This document shows, in pieces, positions 1 through 12,187 of a stretch of 52,650 nt of DNA. Each line of letters begins with the position of its first letter. Position 1 is the stretch's first letter. The stretch is from contig JAHBMJ010000043.1 of the NCBI GenBank assembly GCA_018398765.1, positions 5,001-57,650 of the forward strand, in the 5' to 3' direction. The DNA comes from Chromera velia. Lineage: Eukaryota > Sar > Chromeraceae. A program made the position numbers and the translations under genes. The notes beneath the pieces were generated by a model. It did no database searches and was not told the origin of the DNA. It saw nothing but the letters and a program-made list of their open reading frames with translations.

Positions 1-212
1 GCATACACTGCCCCCCTTCGCATTTTCCTTTCGCTCATTTCGTTTTCTCCTCCTTCCTTTCTTAATGTCTTCCTTCCTTCCTTCCTTCCTTCCTTCCTTT
101 CTTCCTTCCTTTCTTCCTTCCTTTCTTCCTTTCTTCCTTCCTTTTTTCCTTCCTTTCTTCCTTCCGTTTTCTTTCTCAGCAGCTGACTCAATTGCTTTAT
201 ATTTCTCCATCC
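1..212. other. 3' flank of the first gene with a TTCC tract
   Basis: No gene is seen here. Most of 66-175 is a pyrimidine tetranucleotide tract (TTCC with TTTC variants). The minus-strand gene that ends at 213 would terminate transcription in or beyond this stretch. No clear polyadenylation signal was recognised. Confidence 0.6.
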
Positions 213-1645
213 CTATTGGCTGACCTTCACTGCCGTCACGTGGGGCATCACACTTGCGGATGTGGTGGCTCCGGTCTCCGCGCGGGACTTTGTTACCGCT
301 GGCGTCGCCACCCCCGCTCCTCTGAGGTTGTTCAGGTCTTGAATACATCCGTCTGGGAGTGCGCTGTTGGCCCATTGTGCGATCTTCATCAGGTTTCGCT
401 CCTCGTTGAAGTCAATTCTGTACCCGCAGACCATCAAAGAGATCATCAGCTCCCTTGCACACGCCCCGAGGTCCTCAACATCTCCTGACTTCAGGCTCAC
501 TACACCCAGAGCACCAGACTCATCCAACCGCTGTGCGACCTTCGGACCGTCGCTGACGAGGGGGGCGATCCTGGTGTTGCCTCTGTGGACGTACCTGCAA
601 ATATAAATATGTGTTTGGAAGGCGAGTGCACGCATTCCAGTCTCGATGGCCTGGCACTCGCAGAGGCATTCGCAATCGCAGCCTTATTTGACAGCAAGGA
701 CTTCGACCCCTTCCGCTTTTCGTTCTATAGCACCTCACATACGCAAAGCACTGTGATGTGCTTGTTGAAATACTCCGCCGCTACAGAAAAGGGCAACTGC
801 GAGAAAAAAAACCGTCAATTCCGTTTTTTTGATGAAACCTCTGCCCCTATTTGTTCGGTTGCTAGCCCCCTATGCCCAGCCCATGGCTTACCCATCCGCA
901 TTCTCGTATGCCCCCAAGGCGCTCTGTCCAAATATTGCCGTGTACACCGTTGGATCGGTCTCCTCGATTTTGTTGAACAGATACCTGCACAGGCACACCC
1001 AAAAACAAACATACAAGAAGAGGGGTGACGCGGGGCACCGTGAACTCCTCAGTGTGCCGTGTGCCCCTAGATGCAGCTGTGTAGAGGGAGAAGACGCGGA
1101 AACGAGGTTAGAAGGAAGGAAAGGGGGGCGGAAAGAGTTAAGACAATCACGCATGTCGAGAGACGCAGTCAAGAGACATGCAGTTTTTTGTGTCTCGTGT
1201 CTCGTATTTTCCCTCGCTGCTATTGTCCAGCCGGGGGTGAGATGTTGACCGCCATATGATATTGACTGACTGATTTTCGTCCGGCGGGTTGAAGGCACTG
1301 TGAGGATGTCTGCAGGTAAACAGACAGACAGACAGACAGACACACAGACAGACACACAGACAGACAAAGGAAGGCATTTTGAGAGAGAAATGCAGATTGG
1401 GGTACTACTGAGCCCGTTGATGCATGAGAACGTTGAAGCACCCATTGACAGAGAAAGAGAGGAACGTAGAGAGATACGTCTAGGCTGATGAGGTTACAAC
1501 GCGAGGGGACAAGCAAAGAGAGAGGGAGAGTGTGCAGGGCGATCAGGGGAAGCGTGGACATCAATGGGCTCTCCAAATATCACCGAGGCGAGCTTCCCCC
1601 CCTACCCACCAGCCCCCATCCAACCCACCTCCCTTCGCTGAGCCA

Positions 1646-1678
<33 letters not shown>

Positions 1679-1951
1679 TCAATCGCTTAATGTCCGCATG
1701 CGTGCCGACCCCCCCGACAGGCAGACCAACAGACCAACAGACTGACTGACTGTCTCGAGGTAAGGCCCCAAATAGGAGGACTTGCGGGGATTGCGTGTGT
1801 CTGGAAGTTGAGCCAGTAGATGGCCCTGACGGCAGAGACCAGGTTGCTGTATGAAGCTTTCTTACGTACCTGAAGTTTTCGCAGGGCAGAACAGAGGGGA
1901 GCACATAGATGAATATGTATTTGTGTTTATAGACATTCATGTATGTTTCTG

Positions 1952-2027
<76 letters not shown>

Positions 2028-2892
2028 CTGTTGAGCATGCTAGAATGGCATTGAGTGCGAAGCATTTCACATTTTCTTCATTGGTTTTCTCATGAAGCAA
2101 GAATGGCCCTCTTGAGATTAATGAGACAGAAAGCAATGGTGAACAAGTGGCTGCCAGAAACGGAGAACAGAGAATTTTGCAAATGTCCGAGAGAGACAAC
2201 GTTCTTTTTCGATCTTTCAAATCAGTAGACCCACGTTCAGGTTCTTGTTGGTCGTTGCAAGAGACCACAGGTAGTTGATGTAGGCGTTGTGCCCAGCTGC
2301 AGCGGCAAGCGAGGGAAAAAGTGACAAACAGAGCAAGACGTAGCCAGGGGGATAGACAGAAAGATAGACAGACAGGGAGGAACAGAAATAAATCGAGAAA
2401 TGTAGAAAAAAACCGGCAAAGCTTCATACGGAAAAACAGTAAAGGGACGAACCCCCTTGTGAAGCGCCGAAAAGCTCGGGTCATATACAGCGGAGATCGA
2501 AGTGACGAAAATGAAAAATCGAGGCAAACGTCACAAAGAGGTGAAGAAATGTGAAATCACTGCAAGGAACGGCACAGGATGAGATGTTGACAGAAAGTCG
2601 CAGTCATAGATCTCACACGGACACCGACATACAAAAAACAGAGAGACGGAACATCATCCGGTTGACTCAATGGAATGACAGACCAATGGCAGCATGTGGC
2701 AACATAGCAGACCAGACCCCGTCCCCCCCTTTTCTGGTCACGGCCACCGATGCCGCGTCTGCCATGTTGCCCCCTCCTGTGTGGGCGTGGACAAGCAACT
2801 GCAGAACAGTGCAAATCAATGCAAAGAACGACACACAGTCAGGTCAGAAGAGAAGAAAAGAGAAGAGATGAGATGAGGACAGGAAGAAGAAG

Positions 2893-2935
<43 letters not shown>

Positions 2936-4058
2936 TTGCAAAGAAAAGCGGATCACGAAAGAACACGGGGAGGGAGGGAGGGAGGGAGCAAACGTTGAGC
3001 GCGACAAGAAAGGAGAAAGGGACACTGGGACCTCAGCGCAGCTTCATCGATCACTCCACTGACATGGATCAACAGGGAGACAAGCGACCAACAAGCGAGA
3101 GTCGCGTGATAAAAATCAGACGGTTGAATCCACCCAACTTTACGGGAAAGGAGCTTCCCTTCTGTTTGTTCTGCTTTCGTTCACACATACACGCGCGCGC
3201 TTTTCTAGACACCATACCAACTGGAATGCGGATGTCCGACCTTAAAGTGAGGTTGAGGGAACCAGGTCCGAAGTTGTTCTGCCGCCTGTCCATATTCGTC
3301 TGCGTCTCTCAGGCCGTTGCCCTCCTCGAACAGGATTCCTGCACTCGCACTCGCAGGCAGAGAGATGCTTGAGGGGGATGGACAGATATGGACTCAGTTT
3401 TGCCGCGTCCTCTCTTTATTTTTTTCTGGTTGACAGAGGTGAGGTTCAAAAAACGCGTTCCTTCAGGAGTTGTAAAAAGAGCTCAGCACCTGATAAGAAA
3501 TGAAAGAGACTCTGTATACCCATCAGACGGCCAACGACTTTTGCAGATTTATTGAAACACGACAAAACTCTCAACTGCATGACTCTTCTTCATGCATGCA
3601 GGTGAACGATGAACTAAAGCGTCGCCCAGTACTGTCCCCTCTCTTGGAGACGCACCTGTGAAACCGGGTAGCCCTGCCAGTGTTTTGACTTCGTTGTTGA
3701 GTTCCTGCAGTCCTCCTCGCACCGTGGCACGTTTCTCCTGCATATAAACAGAGATTTATAGGAAGAGTGAATACAATTGGCTAGAGCTTGAGAAAGCATC
3801 ATCAGATAGAGAAACCATCAAACCATCGTGTGGGCCACAAAAAGCCTCCTCCCCCTTTTTCATATCAGGACAGAAAGACAGACACCGACCAACCTGGAAT
3901 TCAATAAAGTCCACCAGGTTGACGTAGACGTTTCCGATCGAGCAGCCAGAGTTACCCGGGGCCTCTTCATAGGGAGGCAGGAAGGAGTGGAGCTCCCGAA
4001 TAGATCTCCGGACCTGTACGGCAGCAGAAAGACAGAGACAGAGACAGAGACAGAGACA

Positions 4059-4106
<48 letters not shown>

Positions 4107-4567
4107 GTCAAAGTGACACTTCTGTAACTGCTTCCATCACAGAAAAAAAGACAATCAAACTCTACGAAAACCCGTGAGGCATGATTGTTTGTGAGCCAAA
4201 GAACCAACCTACCTCCCTCATGGTGTCTGCCAAAGCCAGAACGTCGAACCGAGTGTCCTGGTCGAACCCCGTGTCCAGATACGCATTCGGCACGTTGAGT
4301 CTTCGGAGCACTGCGGGGCCGTACTTGTCTCCGGGGGGGAACATCGCGAAGACCCCCCATAGGGATGCTTTGGCCTTTGAGACCTGCGGACGGGTGGGGG
4401 AATGAATTCAGAGACAGAGAACATAGTGAGCGTTCAGGAACGGAAAAGAGAGAAAAGGCAATCCGCCCTTTCATCTTCCGTGTCTTCCTCTCCCCCCCCC
4501 CCTCGCTGTGTCATGTGTCAGTCAGTCGGCCTGTTTATGCATCTGTCTGTCTATCTGTCTGTCTGTC

Positions 4568-4604
<37 letters not shown>

Positions 4605-6021
4605 GTGTGTATGTGTGTGTATATATATATGTGTGTGTATATTTCTTGTAATAATATTTTTAGAGTTTGTCATTCTCCGATGGATACCCTTGGACCGTCC
4701 CTGCGATGGACAGACAGCACGGCCAGCGTCTCGGAAGCCTGACAGGTCCGGACCTGTCCATTGTTGGTGAGATCTTCGAGGAAGGCCTCCTCGGGTGTGT
4801 ACATGTTGCCATAGTAGAGACCTGATCGAGGTGGTTGTTTGGATTCAATTCGATTCAACAGAAAAAGATTCACCTTTCATTCCAAGATCGTAGCTATCTG
4901 TGCGACAGAAAAAGGTAATCCAATCGTTTCTATGGAGGCATTGAGCACTGCTCGAAAAGGTGCTCAAGAGGTCTCCATGTTTCCAGACGATTGAGTGTGC
5001 TTTCCTTTCAACCAAAGCAAGCGGGTAAGGAAGGACCGAAAGAAAAAAGGCAGCCAAGGGAACGAAGGCAGGGAGGCAGGCAAGAAGAAAGCAGGACACC
5101 AAAGCAGGAAGAGACAAAGAAAGCGAGAGAGAAAGAGGTTATCGAAATTCCCCACACTTGTCAATGCACTCACTCACACACACACACACACGCGCGCGCG
5201 CGAGCGCGCGCGCGCGCATACACAAACCTGCAGCTGCCACCTGATCTGGTCCGACTGCTCGCACGATTTTGAAAGCTGCTGCCTTCATTGAGGCGGTGTG
5301 GCCGAAGGGTGTGAAAGTAGCGGGTTCTCTGATAGTTTGGTCCTGCAAGGACGAAAAGCAAATGAAGAATAAGTCGACTTGATCAATGGAGATTTAATTC
5401 AGCACCCTCTCTGTTTGTATAGCTCTCATCTGTTTTTCAATTCCCCCAATCAACGTGCATCAAGGAGGGAAAAGTGAGCGCGTGGTGGTGAGCTCTGCGT
5501 ATGGGGCTCAAAGCTCTGTACTTTCCATTCTCCAAATCTCAAAATGGAGGGATTCTTCAGACTCACCACCCAACTTTACAGTTCATTGCACAGGCTTCGT
5601 GTAGGCGTATCCGATTTTTTCATGCGATGTTCCCTTTGCGTGACTTCTTTCTGCCGGCAAGACTCTGAAATGGCAGCACGCCCCCCCAACTGGTCCCCTG
5701 TTCTTTCCCTTCACACGTACCTGCACAAGGGGCGTGAAGGTAGACAACCTCTTCCTCTGTAAGTTGAAATTTTCCTCTTCCACCTGGCCTGCATCGAGCT
5801 CAAGCTGTTTGGCTTCGACGACGTTTATGTGAAGCGACGAGACAGCCCAACCAGAGCCCTTTGCCCACATCGTCTGGTCAAACTCCCACTTCTCGTACCT
5901 CACAATTCCTGCATGCGTATCAAAATAAAGTGGAAGTCTCTCTCTCTCTCTCTTTCTCTATGTGTGTGTGTGTGTGCTTCTGTCTGTCTGTCTGTCTGTC
6001 TGACGGTCGGTCGGTCGGTCG

Positions 6022-6060
<39 letters not shown>

Positions 6061-7475
6061 GCTCTCTCTCTTTTTTTGCCTCTTCCTTTCCCTCTCCCTA
6101 TCGTGTGTGCTCATGTCTGTGTGTATGTGTGTGTGTGTGTGTGTGTGTGCAAATGCAGAGGTCGGGTCCGGGTAATTGTCGAAGGGGAGACTGCGTGACG
6201 ACTCAAAGGGCAAAGTGGGTACTCAAAGGAACCGGAAGCGAATGCATCAATGTGAAACCACACGAGCGAAAGGAAACAGAAACAGAAGCACCCTGACAAA
6301 GAAAAAGAAGGCATCGCGAACTGACTTATTCATTGAATCATTCATTGATTCATTCATTCATTCATTTATTCATTCATTCATTCATTCATTCATTCGTTCA
6401 CTCATGCTCACATATTCACGCACTGATTCACTGATTCACTGGCCTACCGGATGCCACCGTTTCCTCTCCGACGGAATATTTCCAATTGTATGACAGGTAG
6501 GCAACGGTAGGAGACGCTACCTTCAAGGTTAGCTCGGACGTCGAGAAGGTCCACTCCCGAGGTCGGAGCTCCTTCAGGAAGTCTTTGCGTCTAGCCTCTG
6601 AACCGGGGCCTGTGTGAGCATTTGCATTCATCCGTACACTCACATGAAAAAAAGACACACGACATGAGCCAAGCGGGCAGCTGTCTGCTTCGAAATTTCG
6701 TGCCCCCTCACGGCAGCACAAGACGGAGCAAAAGAAATGTAGATGGGATATGTAGTCATGTGCATCACTGGAAGGAGGTATGCAACGTAGAAAGCCAGTG
6801 AATTAGACAATCAGCTCAAGACTTCCAACTAAGTGGCCCACTTCTCTTTGCAAACCAGAATGAAGATACTTGATTTACCTTACCTGTCTCGAAGGTGGTC
6901 ACAGGGCTGAGTCTGAGGTGGGGACTCGAGACAGCCTTGAAGTCAAACTTGGGATGGAAGGGAGTCGCCGCCAGGTCTGTTCTCTCCTTGACCAAAGAGA
7001 GAAGCTCATCGACTCTATCCCTGAGAAGGGAAGTCTCCATATCGCCCAGCTCAAATCTTCCGGTCTGATCGTACTCGGTCTTGATCTGATTGTACATGTC
7101 CTGAAGAAGAGAAGAAATGGAGAGGACAAACAGACGCCACAGATCAGAAATCGAAACAAAGGTGCAATTAAGATTGTCTTCACATGTGACGGCCTTCTGC
7201 TGTCATTGCTTTGTTGGTTTCCGTCCCCGTTCCCTTTTCCCTCTTACCCCCTCTAGTGCTTGCACCTCAATCTAGGCCATCTGTGGGTTAGAATGATCAT
7301 CCACTGAACTGACTGTAGAGAGAAAGACAGGGTCCTTTAGGTATCCCGGAAGCTCCTCCCCGTTCTCTTTGCCTTTCCAGGCACATGCATAGGGGAAGGT
7401 CCAGTAGTTGTTCAGAGGAAGGTCCCCTTCAGTCCTTTTGAGAACTCTCTCGTAGACTCTCAGGGCCTGCAGGTG

Positions 7476-7517
<42 letters not shown>

Positions 7518-7774
7518 CGCACACACAGGGGGGNNNNNNNNNNNNNNNNNNNNNNNNNNNNNNNNNNNNNNNNNNNNNNNNNNNNNNNNNNNNNNNNNNN
7601 NNNNNNNNNNNNNNNNNNNNNNNNNNNNNNNNNNNNNNNNNNNNNNNNNNNNNNNNNNNNNNNNNNNNNNNNNNNNNNNNNNNNNNNNNNNNGGGGGGGG
7701 GGGGAGAGACGCAGAGAGAGAAAAGATGAAAGTGGAAGAAAGATAAATAGATAGATAGCGATAGAGACAGACAA

Positions 7775-7807
<33 letters not shown>

Positions 7808-7846
7808 CAGACTATATGTTTCTTCTTCTCCCTTCTTTTCTTCATG

Positions 7847-7889
<43 letters not shown>

Positions 7890-7924
7890 AAGACAGAGAC
7901 AGAGACAGACAGACAGACAAACAC

Positions 7925-7959
<35 letters not shown>

Positions 7960-8093
7960 CACAAACACACAAACACACAAACACACAGACAGACAGACAG
8001 ACAGACAGACTATATGTTTCTTCTTCTTCTCCCTCTTTTTCTTCATGAACACCACAGACAAAAAGAAAGAAAGAACAAAGACAAAAGAACAGC

Positions 8094-8128
<35 letters not shown>

Positions 8129-8145
8129 CACAGACAGACAAACAC

Positions 8146-8176
<31 letters not shown>

Positions 8177-10424
8177 AACAGACAGAGAGACAGACGCAGA
8201 GACCAAGACACGGAGACCCAGCGACACAGCGACGAAACAAGCATGACATTTCAGCAGAAAGCAGACTTCAAATACCCCTCCGAGAAAAAAGCCTTTTCTT
8301 CTTTCGTCTTTCCGTCTGACTCTCCTCCCAGACCCCCACCGTGAGTCGAATCGGTTTGGGCTGATTGAAGGAATGGACTCTCGTCGCGATCGTTCCATCC
8401 CTTCCCTTCTTCTCTCATCCCCCCCCCATGCCCCTCGATAACCTCTTTGTGAGAACCCACCCATACGCAACCGACCGATGCTTCAATCTGCTCGTCCTTC
8501 TTCTTGCCCATTTCCAGAATGCCCCAGTCGGGGCTGGGGATCACCTGCAATCAGGCAATCAAACAGACACACAGACAAAGAGACAGACAGTAAGCGGGTC
8601 AATCAGGAAGGTCATTCTAACATGAGGTCAGGAAATTGAGGTTCAAAGTGACAAAGAACTGATTTTTTCTTTGAGCTCAAACATAAGGCAGCACAAAGAG
8701 CACAACCATACGCACACCTACAACTACACCCTTACACACAGAGACACACACAAACATTCAAACACACTCACACACATTTCTGTCTATGTGCCAGATGCAT
8801 GCCGACCGACAGACCGACCTCTTGGAGTCTCTCCATAATCTGTTCTTTTGTTCTCTTCTTGAAGTCGAGGGGAAGAGCACAGACAAAGAAGGGCCGCCTC
8901 TTATTGCCCGAAGGACCCCGACGCATCGGCCGCACACCCCCGAGCAAAAGCCGGCGCAGCCTCCACGCGGCTCCGTCCTTTGCAGCCTCGTCGAGATCAT
9001 CCTCTGTTCCCTGCATTCATTTGTTTCGCATTTTGTTTGACCTTCGCCATTGGATTCCTTTTTGTCGTGTATGCTAGAGGGAAAGGATGCTCAAATGACC
9101 CATGCGGGTGTTCAGTTCCCGGCATAGACAGAGATGCACACCCACGAGCGATGAAAAGACAGGAACACTGTCAGTCACTTAGGCAACGGAGATCTGAGCG
9201 CCCCTCTCTGTTTCGCGTCAATGGAAAGAGGCGCACACAGACCGTTGAACTGCGAAAAAGATATTCGTTCTGAGCATGCAGGAACTTTTTAGGATTTACG
9301 TGCATGGCAGGAAGGAGAGAAAGAAAAAAGGAGAGAAAAGGAGAACGCCTTCAAGGGTAATTAAAGGAGAGCTTGCACAAGCGGAGAGAGAAGAGACAGA
9401 GACATCTGACAAGAATGGATGAAACGGCAAGGGAAAAAGCGAGGAAAATGGATGCTCGAACTGGCTGAAATAGAAAAACGCAGCCCAACGCACCGTCATG
9501 GGCGAGAGGTCCTCGTCGAAGGTGTTGCCTGGCTGCACAGAAAATTCATTCAATCAGGTGGGCATCCAGACAGCCCAAAAACTAATTGAAGTAAGGATTG
9601 ACGCATGATAAGAGAGGTGAAGAGGTAGTTACAAAAACAATTACACTTTGAAGCAAGTGGAAAGCCGGAGAGATAGGCAGACAAACAAACAGACAGGCAG
9701 AAAGGCGCACACGCGAGCAGACAGAGAGATAGGTAGACAGACTACAGCAAAAAGAAAGAAAGAAAGAAAGAAAGAAGCCGCGCACGCGCCCGCGCGCGCG
9801 CGAGAGAGAGAGAGAGAAAGAAAGAACAAAAGGCCGGCATGCATGCATGCATGCAGGCAGGGAAGGAGACAGACAAATAGACACTCAGAGAAGCACAACG
9901 ACATGTACATGCATGCACACTCACAGCAAATTTCGTATGGACTTGGAGAGCAGAGAAGCCCAAAAGCGCAGATGTTGCGTTGCCCTGCATCCGGAATGGC
10001 ATTCAAGATTTTTTCTTTTGAAAAATAATTGAGAGATGTTGGTGGGGGGGGGGGTTGAGGGAAACGAAGAGGTGAAAAAAAAGAGGGAGGCCACACGTAC
10101 CTCCACATGCGTTGGAGCCTCCCTCAGCTCCAACAAGACAGGGGGGTGTCCGCCTGCAAACCACAGGTTCATGATCGAACATAGGCTCATCAAGCGAGGA
10201 CGATCGTACATAGGTTCATATTTGAAGCAAACGGGATGCAAAGAATTGAAAGTTCAGAGCATGCAAATGAAGAGGGCGACAGAACAACAAAGAAAAAACA
10301 ATGCTACTGCATGTGTGAGCCCTGTTGTTTCCTCTCAATCACCTTTATGGATCGGCTGCTGTCCCTGAACATCTGTTGAGAAGGTCAGGGTGCACAGACA
10401 CACAAAAGTCTGCCAAAAACCCAT
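213..10424 (-). CDS. 19-exon gene for a secreted 827-aa protein of unknown function
   Basis: Not a family I recognise. Exons on minus: 10424-10343, 10153-10101, 9532-9494, 9010-8819, 8544-8476, 7466-7314, 7100-6884, 6609-6448, 5908-5721, 5342-5228, 4821-4754, 4383-4213, 4013-3894, 3737-3656, 3338-3222, 2296-2235, 1869-1751, 984-892, 594-213. They sum to 2484 nt (827 codons plus stop) and every intron phase matches, which strongly supports the model. The start is the ATG before MGFWQTFVCLCTLTF, a short hydrophobic signal peptide, so the product is probably secreted or enters the ER. About residues 290-350 (from STSELTLKVASPTVAYLSYN to GWAVSSLHIN) loosely resemble an NTF2/SnoaL-like beta sheet; this is only an impression. 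The rest is soluble and charged with few cysteines. Introns are full of microsatellites, and intron 5 contains the gap at 7534-7692, so an exon could be missing there. Least certain are the end of exon 15 (3222 or 3241) and the start of exon 17. Confidence 0.75.
1318..1366. repeat. (CAGA)n microsatellite
   Basis: A tetranucleotide CAGA tract with CACA interruptions, inside the intron between the exons at 1869-1751 and 984-892. On the coding strand it reads as TCTG. Confidence 0.9.
1645..1678. repeat. (CTGC)n microsatellite
   Basis: About eight CTGC units in the same intron as the CAGA tract at 1318-1366. Confidence 0.9.
1958..2024. repeat. (TA)n(TG)n compound microsatellite
   Basis: Alternating TA run followed by a TG run, in the intron between the exons at 2296-2235 and 1869-1751. 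Confidence 0.9.
2896..2933. repeat. (GA)n microsatellite
   Basis: Pure GA run in the intron between the exons at 3338-3222 and 2296-2235. On the coding strand it is a CT pyrimidine tract. Confidence 0.9.
4029..4103. repeat. Compound AGAGAC/CA/GA microsatellite next to a 3' splice site
   Basis: Plus strand reads (AGAGAC)n, then CA, then GA. On the coding (minus) strand this becomes a CT/TG/CTCTGT tract that ends about 15 nt before the acceptor of the exon starting at 4013, so it probably acts as the polypyrimidine tract. Confidence 0.85.
4545..4640. repeat. Compound TCTG/TC/TG microsatellite
   Basis: TCTG units, then a TC run, then TG/TA, in the intron between the exons at 4821-4754 and 4383-4213. 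Confidence 0.85.
5172..5219. repeat. (CA)n(CG)n microsatellite
   Basis: CA run followed by an alternating CG run of about 24 bp, just inside the donor of the intron that starts at 5227. The CG part could adopt Z-DNA. Confidence 0.85.
5938..6061. repeat. Compound TC/TG/TCTG/TCGG microsatellite
   Basis: TC, TG, TCTG, then GGTC/GTCG units, then TCTG again, in the intron between the exons at 6609-6448 and 5908-5721. The CGGT block appears to be a point-mutated TCTG unit that was itself amplified. Confidence 0.85.
6118..6150. repeat. (TG)n microsatellite
   Basis: TG dinucleotide run in the same intron as 5938-6061. Confidence 0.85.
6330..6402. repeat. (ATTC)n microsatellite
   Basis: Imperfect ATTC units in the intron just downstream of the donor at 6447 on the minus strand. 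Confidence 0.9.
7478..7528. repeat. (CA)n microsatellite next to a 3' splice site
   Basis: CA run (TG on the coding strand) ending roughly 10 nt before the acceptor of the exon that starts at 7466. It is followed on the plus strand by a G run and the assembly gap. Confidence 0.9.
7534..7692. other. Assembly gap of 159 N
   Basis: Run of N inside intron 5 of the multi-exon gene, flanked by a G run on each side (six or so G on the left, twelve on the right). The G runs probably stopped the reads. Confidence 0.99.
7745..8205. repeat. Long CAGA array with a duplicated ~200-bp unit
   Basis: Many CAGA units with CACA variants. The unique block beginning GACTATATGTTTCTTCTTCT occurs at about 7809 and again at about 8008, each followed by a CTTCATGA stretch and more CAGA units. 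The array therefore contains a higher-order duplication of about 200 bp. It fills intron 5. Confidence 0.85.
9640..9860. repeat. Low-complexity purine/CAGA region
   Basis: CAGA, GAAA, CG-rich and GA tracts followed by ATGC units near 9837-9855, inside the intron between the exons at 10153-10101 and 9532-9494. Confidence 0.75.
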
Positions 10425-10804
10425 TTTCCAGAGGACAGCGTCACAAGAAAAACCTCTCAACCCTGGTTTCTGTTTCTGTTGGTAAGATTCTAGTTGTGCT
10501 TTTAGTTCTTCTTTTCCTTTTCTGCACTGCAAGCGCCGACACGAAGACAAAGAGAATGCCAAAGTCGTGTACCTCTGGATTTTTTCTCAGAGTTGCCTTA
10601 ATTCATTAAAGGTGGAAACACCGAGCAGAGCTTAATTGAGCGGTACCGAGACGTTGCGCTGTACTATGCATATATGGCGTCTCGCCCGGCCCGAATTAAT
10701 CACCTTTTCAATGCATGTGTGCATGCACAATTTTTGATTTTTTAAAAAAAATAATTAAGTCAGTGAGTTCGCGCGCATTCGCGCGCGGAGTGAGTGGGAC
10801 TACC

Positions 10805-10824
10805 CATCACCCCGAAGGGTGATG
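10805..10824. other. Perfect 8-bp hairpin with a CGAA loop
   Basis: CATCACCC pairs with GGGTGATG across the four-base loop CGAA. It lies between a CG-palindromic stretch (about 10770-10792) and the short duplicated segment. No RNA gene was identified with it. Confidence 0.6.
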
Positions 10825-10828
10825 TGTA

Positions 10829-11003
10829 CTCGGCGCACAGGCGCACCGCAACCAAACTATAAACCATAAACCCACTATATATAACGCCAACAAAACGGAC
10901 CAACAACTATGCATATGCCTAGCATTGGGGGGGCTAGCCGTGTTTGGTGTATCCTGCACAGAGGCGCACCTCGACCATAAATCATAAACTCACCAAACCA
11001 AGA
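10829..11003. repeat. Short degenerate direct repeat (GGCGCACC unit)
   Basis: About 50 bp starting near 10829 and again near 10950 share the pattern: GTGTA, a GCACAGGCGCACC-like core, then an ATAAACCATAAACC-like AT stretch. Sub-repeats like this suggest an old transposable element or satellite fragment. Confidence 0.5.
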
Positions 11004-12187
11004 CCATATTTGGTATACCCTTTAAAAAAACACACTCTAATTAAACATTATGATAAAAAATAAACTATAAACAAACGTTATCGTGTCCGTCCGACAGCTA
11101 CCGACAGCTAATATATGCCTTGATGTCCCAAACTATCCTTGAAATACAAAATTTCTGTTCCTAGCAGGGATTTGCCTCAATGTGGTTTAAGTAGAATGTA
11201 TGCACTCCTCATGTAATTAATGGGGTTATTGGTTTTAGCCATTTTTTAACTCAAATATGTATGAACTCAAATTGGTACTAATTATTAAGAAAAACATCAA
11301 ATTTACTCAACGTACCCTCTTTAAATTTTGGCTTATAAGATTTTACATACAGTAAGGTATACTGTGATCGGGAAAATAACGTAGCTTGGGTAAGCTCGGG
11401 CGCATTTTGCGCAAAACCATGCAGAACTCTATGAAAAAAGAACCCTATGTAAGTGAATCAATTATTTGACATGTATGAAAGCATGTGATTGGTTGTGTAT
11501 GATGCATGAGCTGGTGCATGAGAATCATGAGCAATCATGGAGCAAAAGGCATTGATGATCAGTCAAAGAGATGATGATCATCAGATGATAAGAGAATGCG
11601 CAGAGAGGGTGGGGGCGGGTGAGCAAAAGGGAGAGGCAGAAAGAGACTTCACAAGGGACACTGATACAGAGAGTCAGACAGAATTGCGCGAAGATGTTTT
11701 CAGAGGGATCGGCAAGCCTAGGCTAACAGCAAAGCGGATGCGTCGAGCAGCAGACGGACAACGTCAGGTCCAGAGAAAGCTTAGGTCATTGTGTTGAAAG
11801 ACGGAGAGAAGGGCGTAGACAGAAGCAAACAAATCCAGCCCAATCATGAAAGACGCGCTAAGAGGAGGTCATGTATAGGAAAGGACATAGAGAAGCACAA
11901 GGAAAACGGCGGTGAAAGCGACAATGATGTACTCCGACCGAGTTCACTCAGGTCCAGTCCACATTCGATTGTAAGGAGACGCACACTCGCATTGCAACAC
12001 AGTGTGTGTCAAGGAGAGTCGAAATGGGTCTCTTGAAACACAGTGTTACTCGGCAGATTGGAACTTACGAAGGCTTGCATGCGCCGGGCAAAAATTCTGG
12101 CGCAGCTTCAACGATTGAACTTTAAAGACATGCATGCTCCGTCGTCTGACAGCGCGTTGAAAAACCCGTGGTAATCGCTCTGCACGA

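Larger units (their letters stand above)
10425..12187. other. AT-rich intergenic region
   Basis: This separates the 5' end of the 19-exon gene from the 3' end of the next minus-strand gene. The promoter of the former should be here, but no TATA box stands out. 10680-11460 is AT-rich and carries a short internal duplication and a hairpin, described separately. Two short plus-strand open frames (11537-11797 and 11791-12036) have no recognisable protein features. I do not call them genes. Confidence 0.6.

Noticed and set aside
7780-8205. CRISPR-like array
   Set aside because: Evenly spaced repeats are CAGA microsatellite units with no unique spacers, in a eukaryotic intron.
7429-8470. Long Cys/Leu/Ser/Val open frames through the CAGA array and gap
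   Set aside because: They are translations of a tetranucleotide repeat and run through N bases; not genes.
11537-12036. Two short plus-strand open frames upstream of the secreted protein
   Set aside because: Charged composition but no signal, motif or splice structure; too short to support a gene call.
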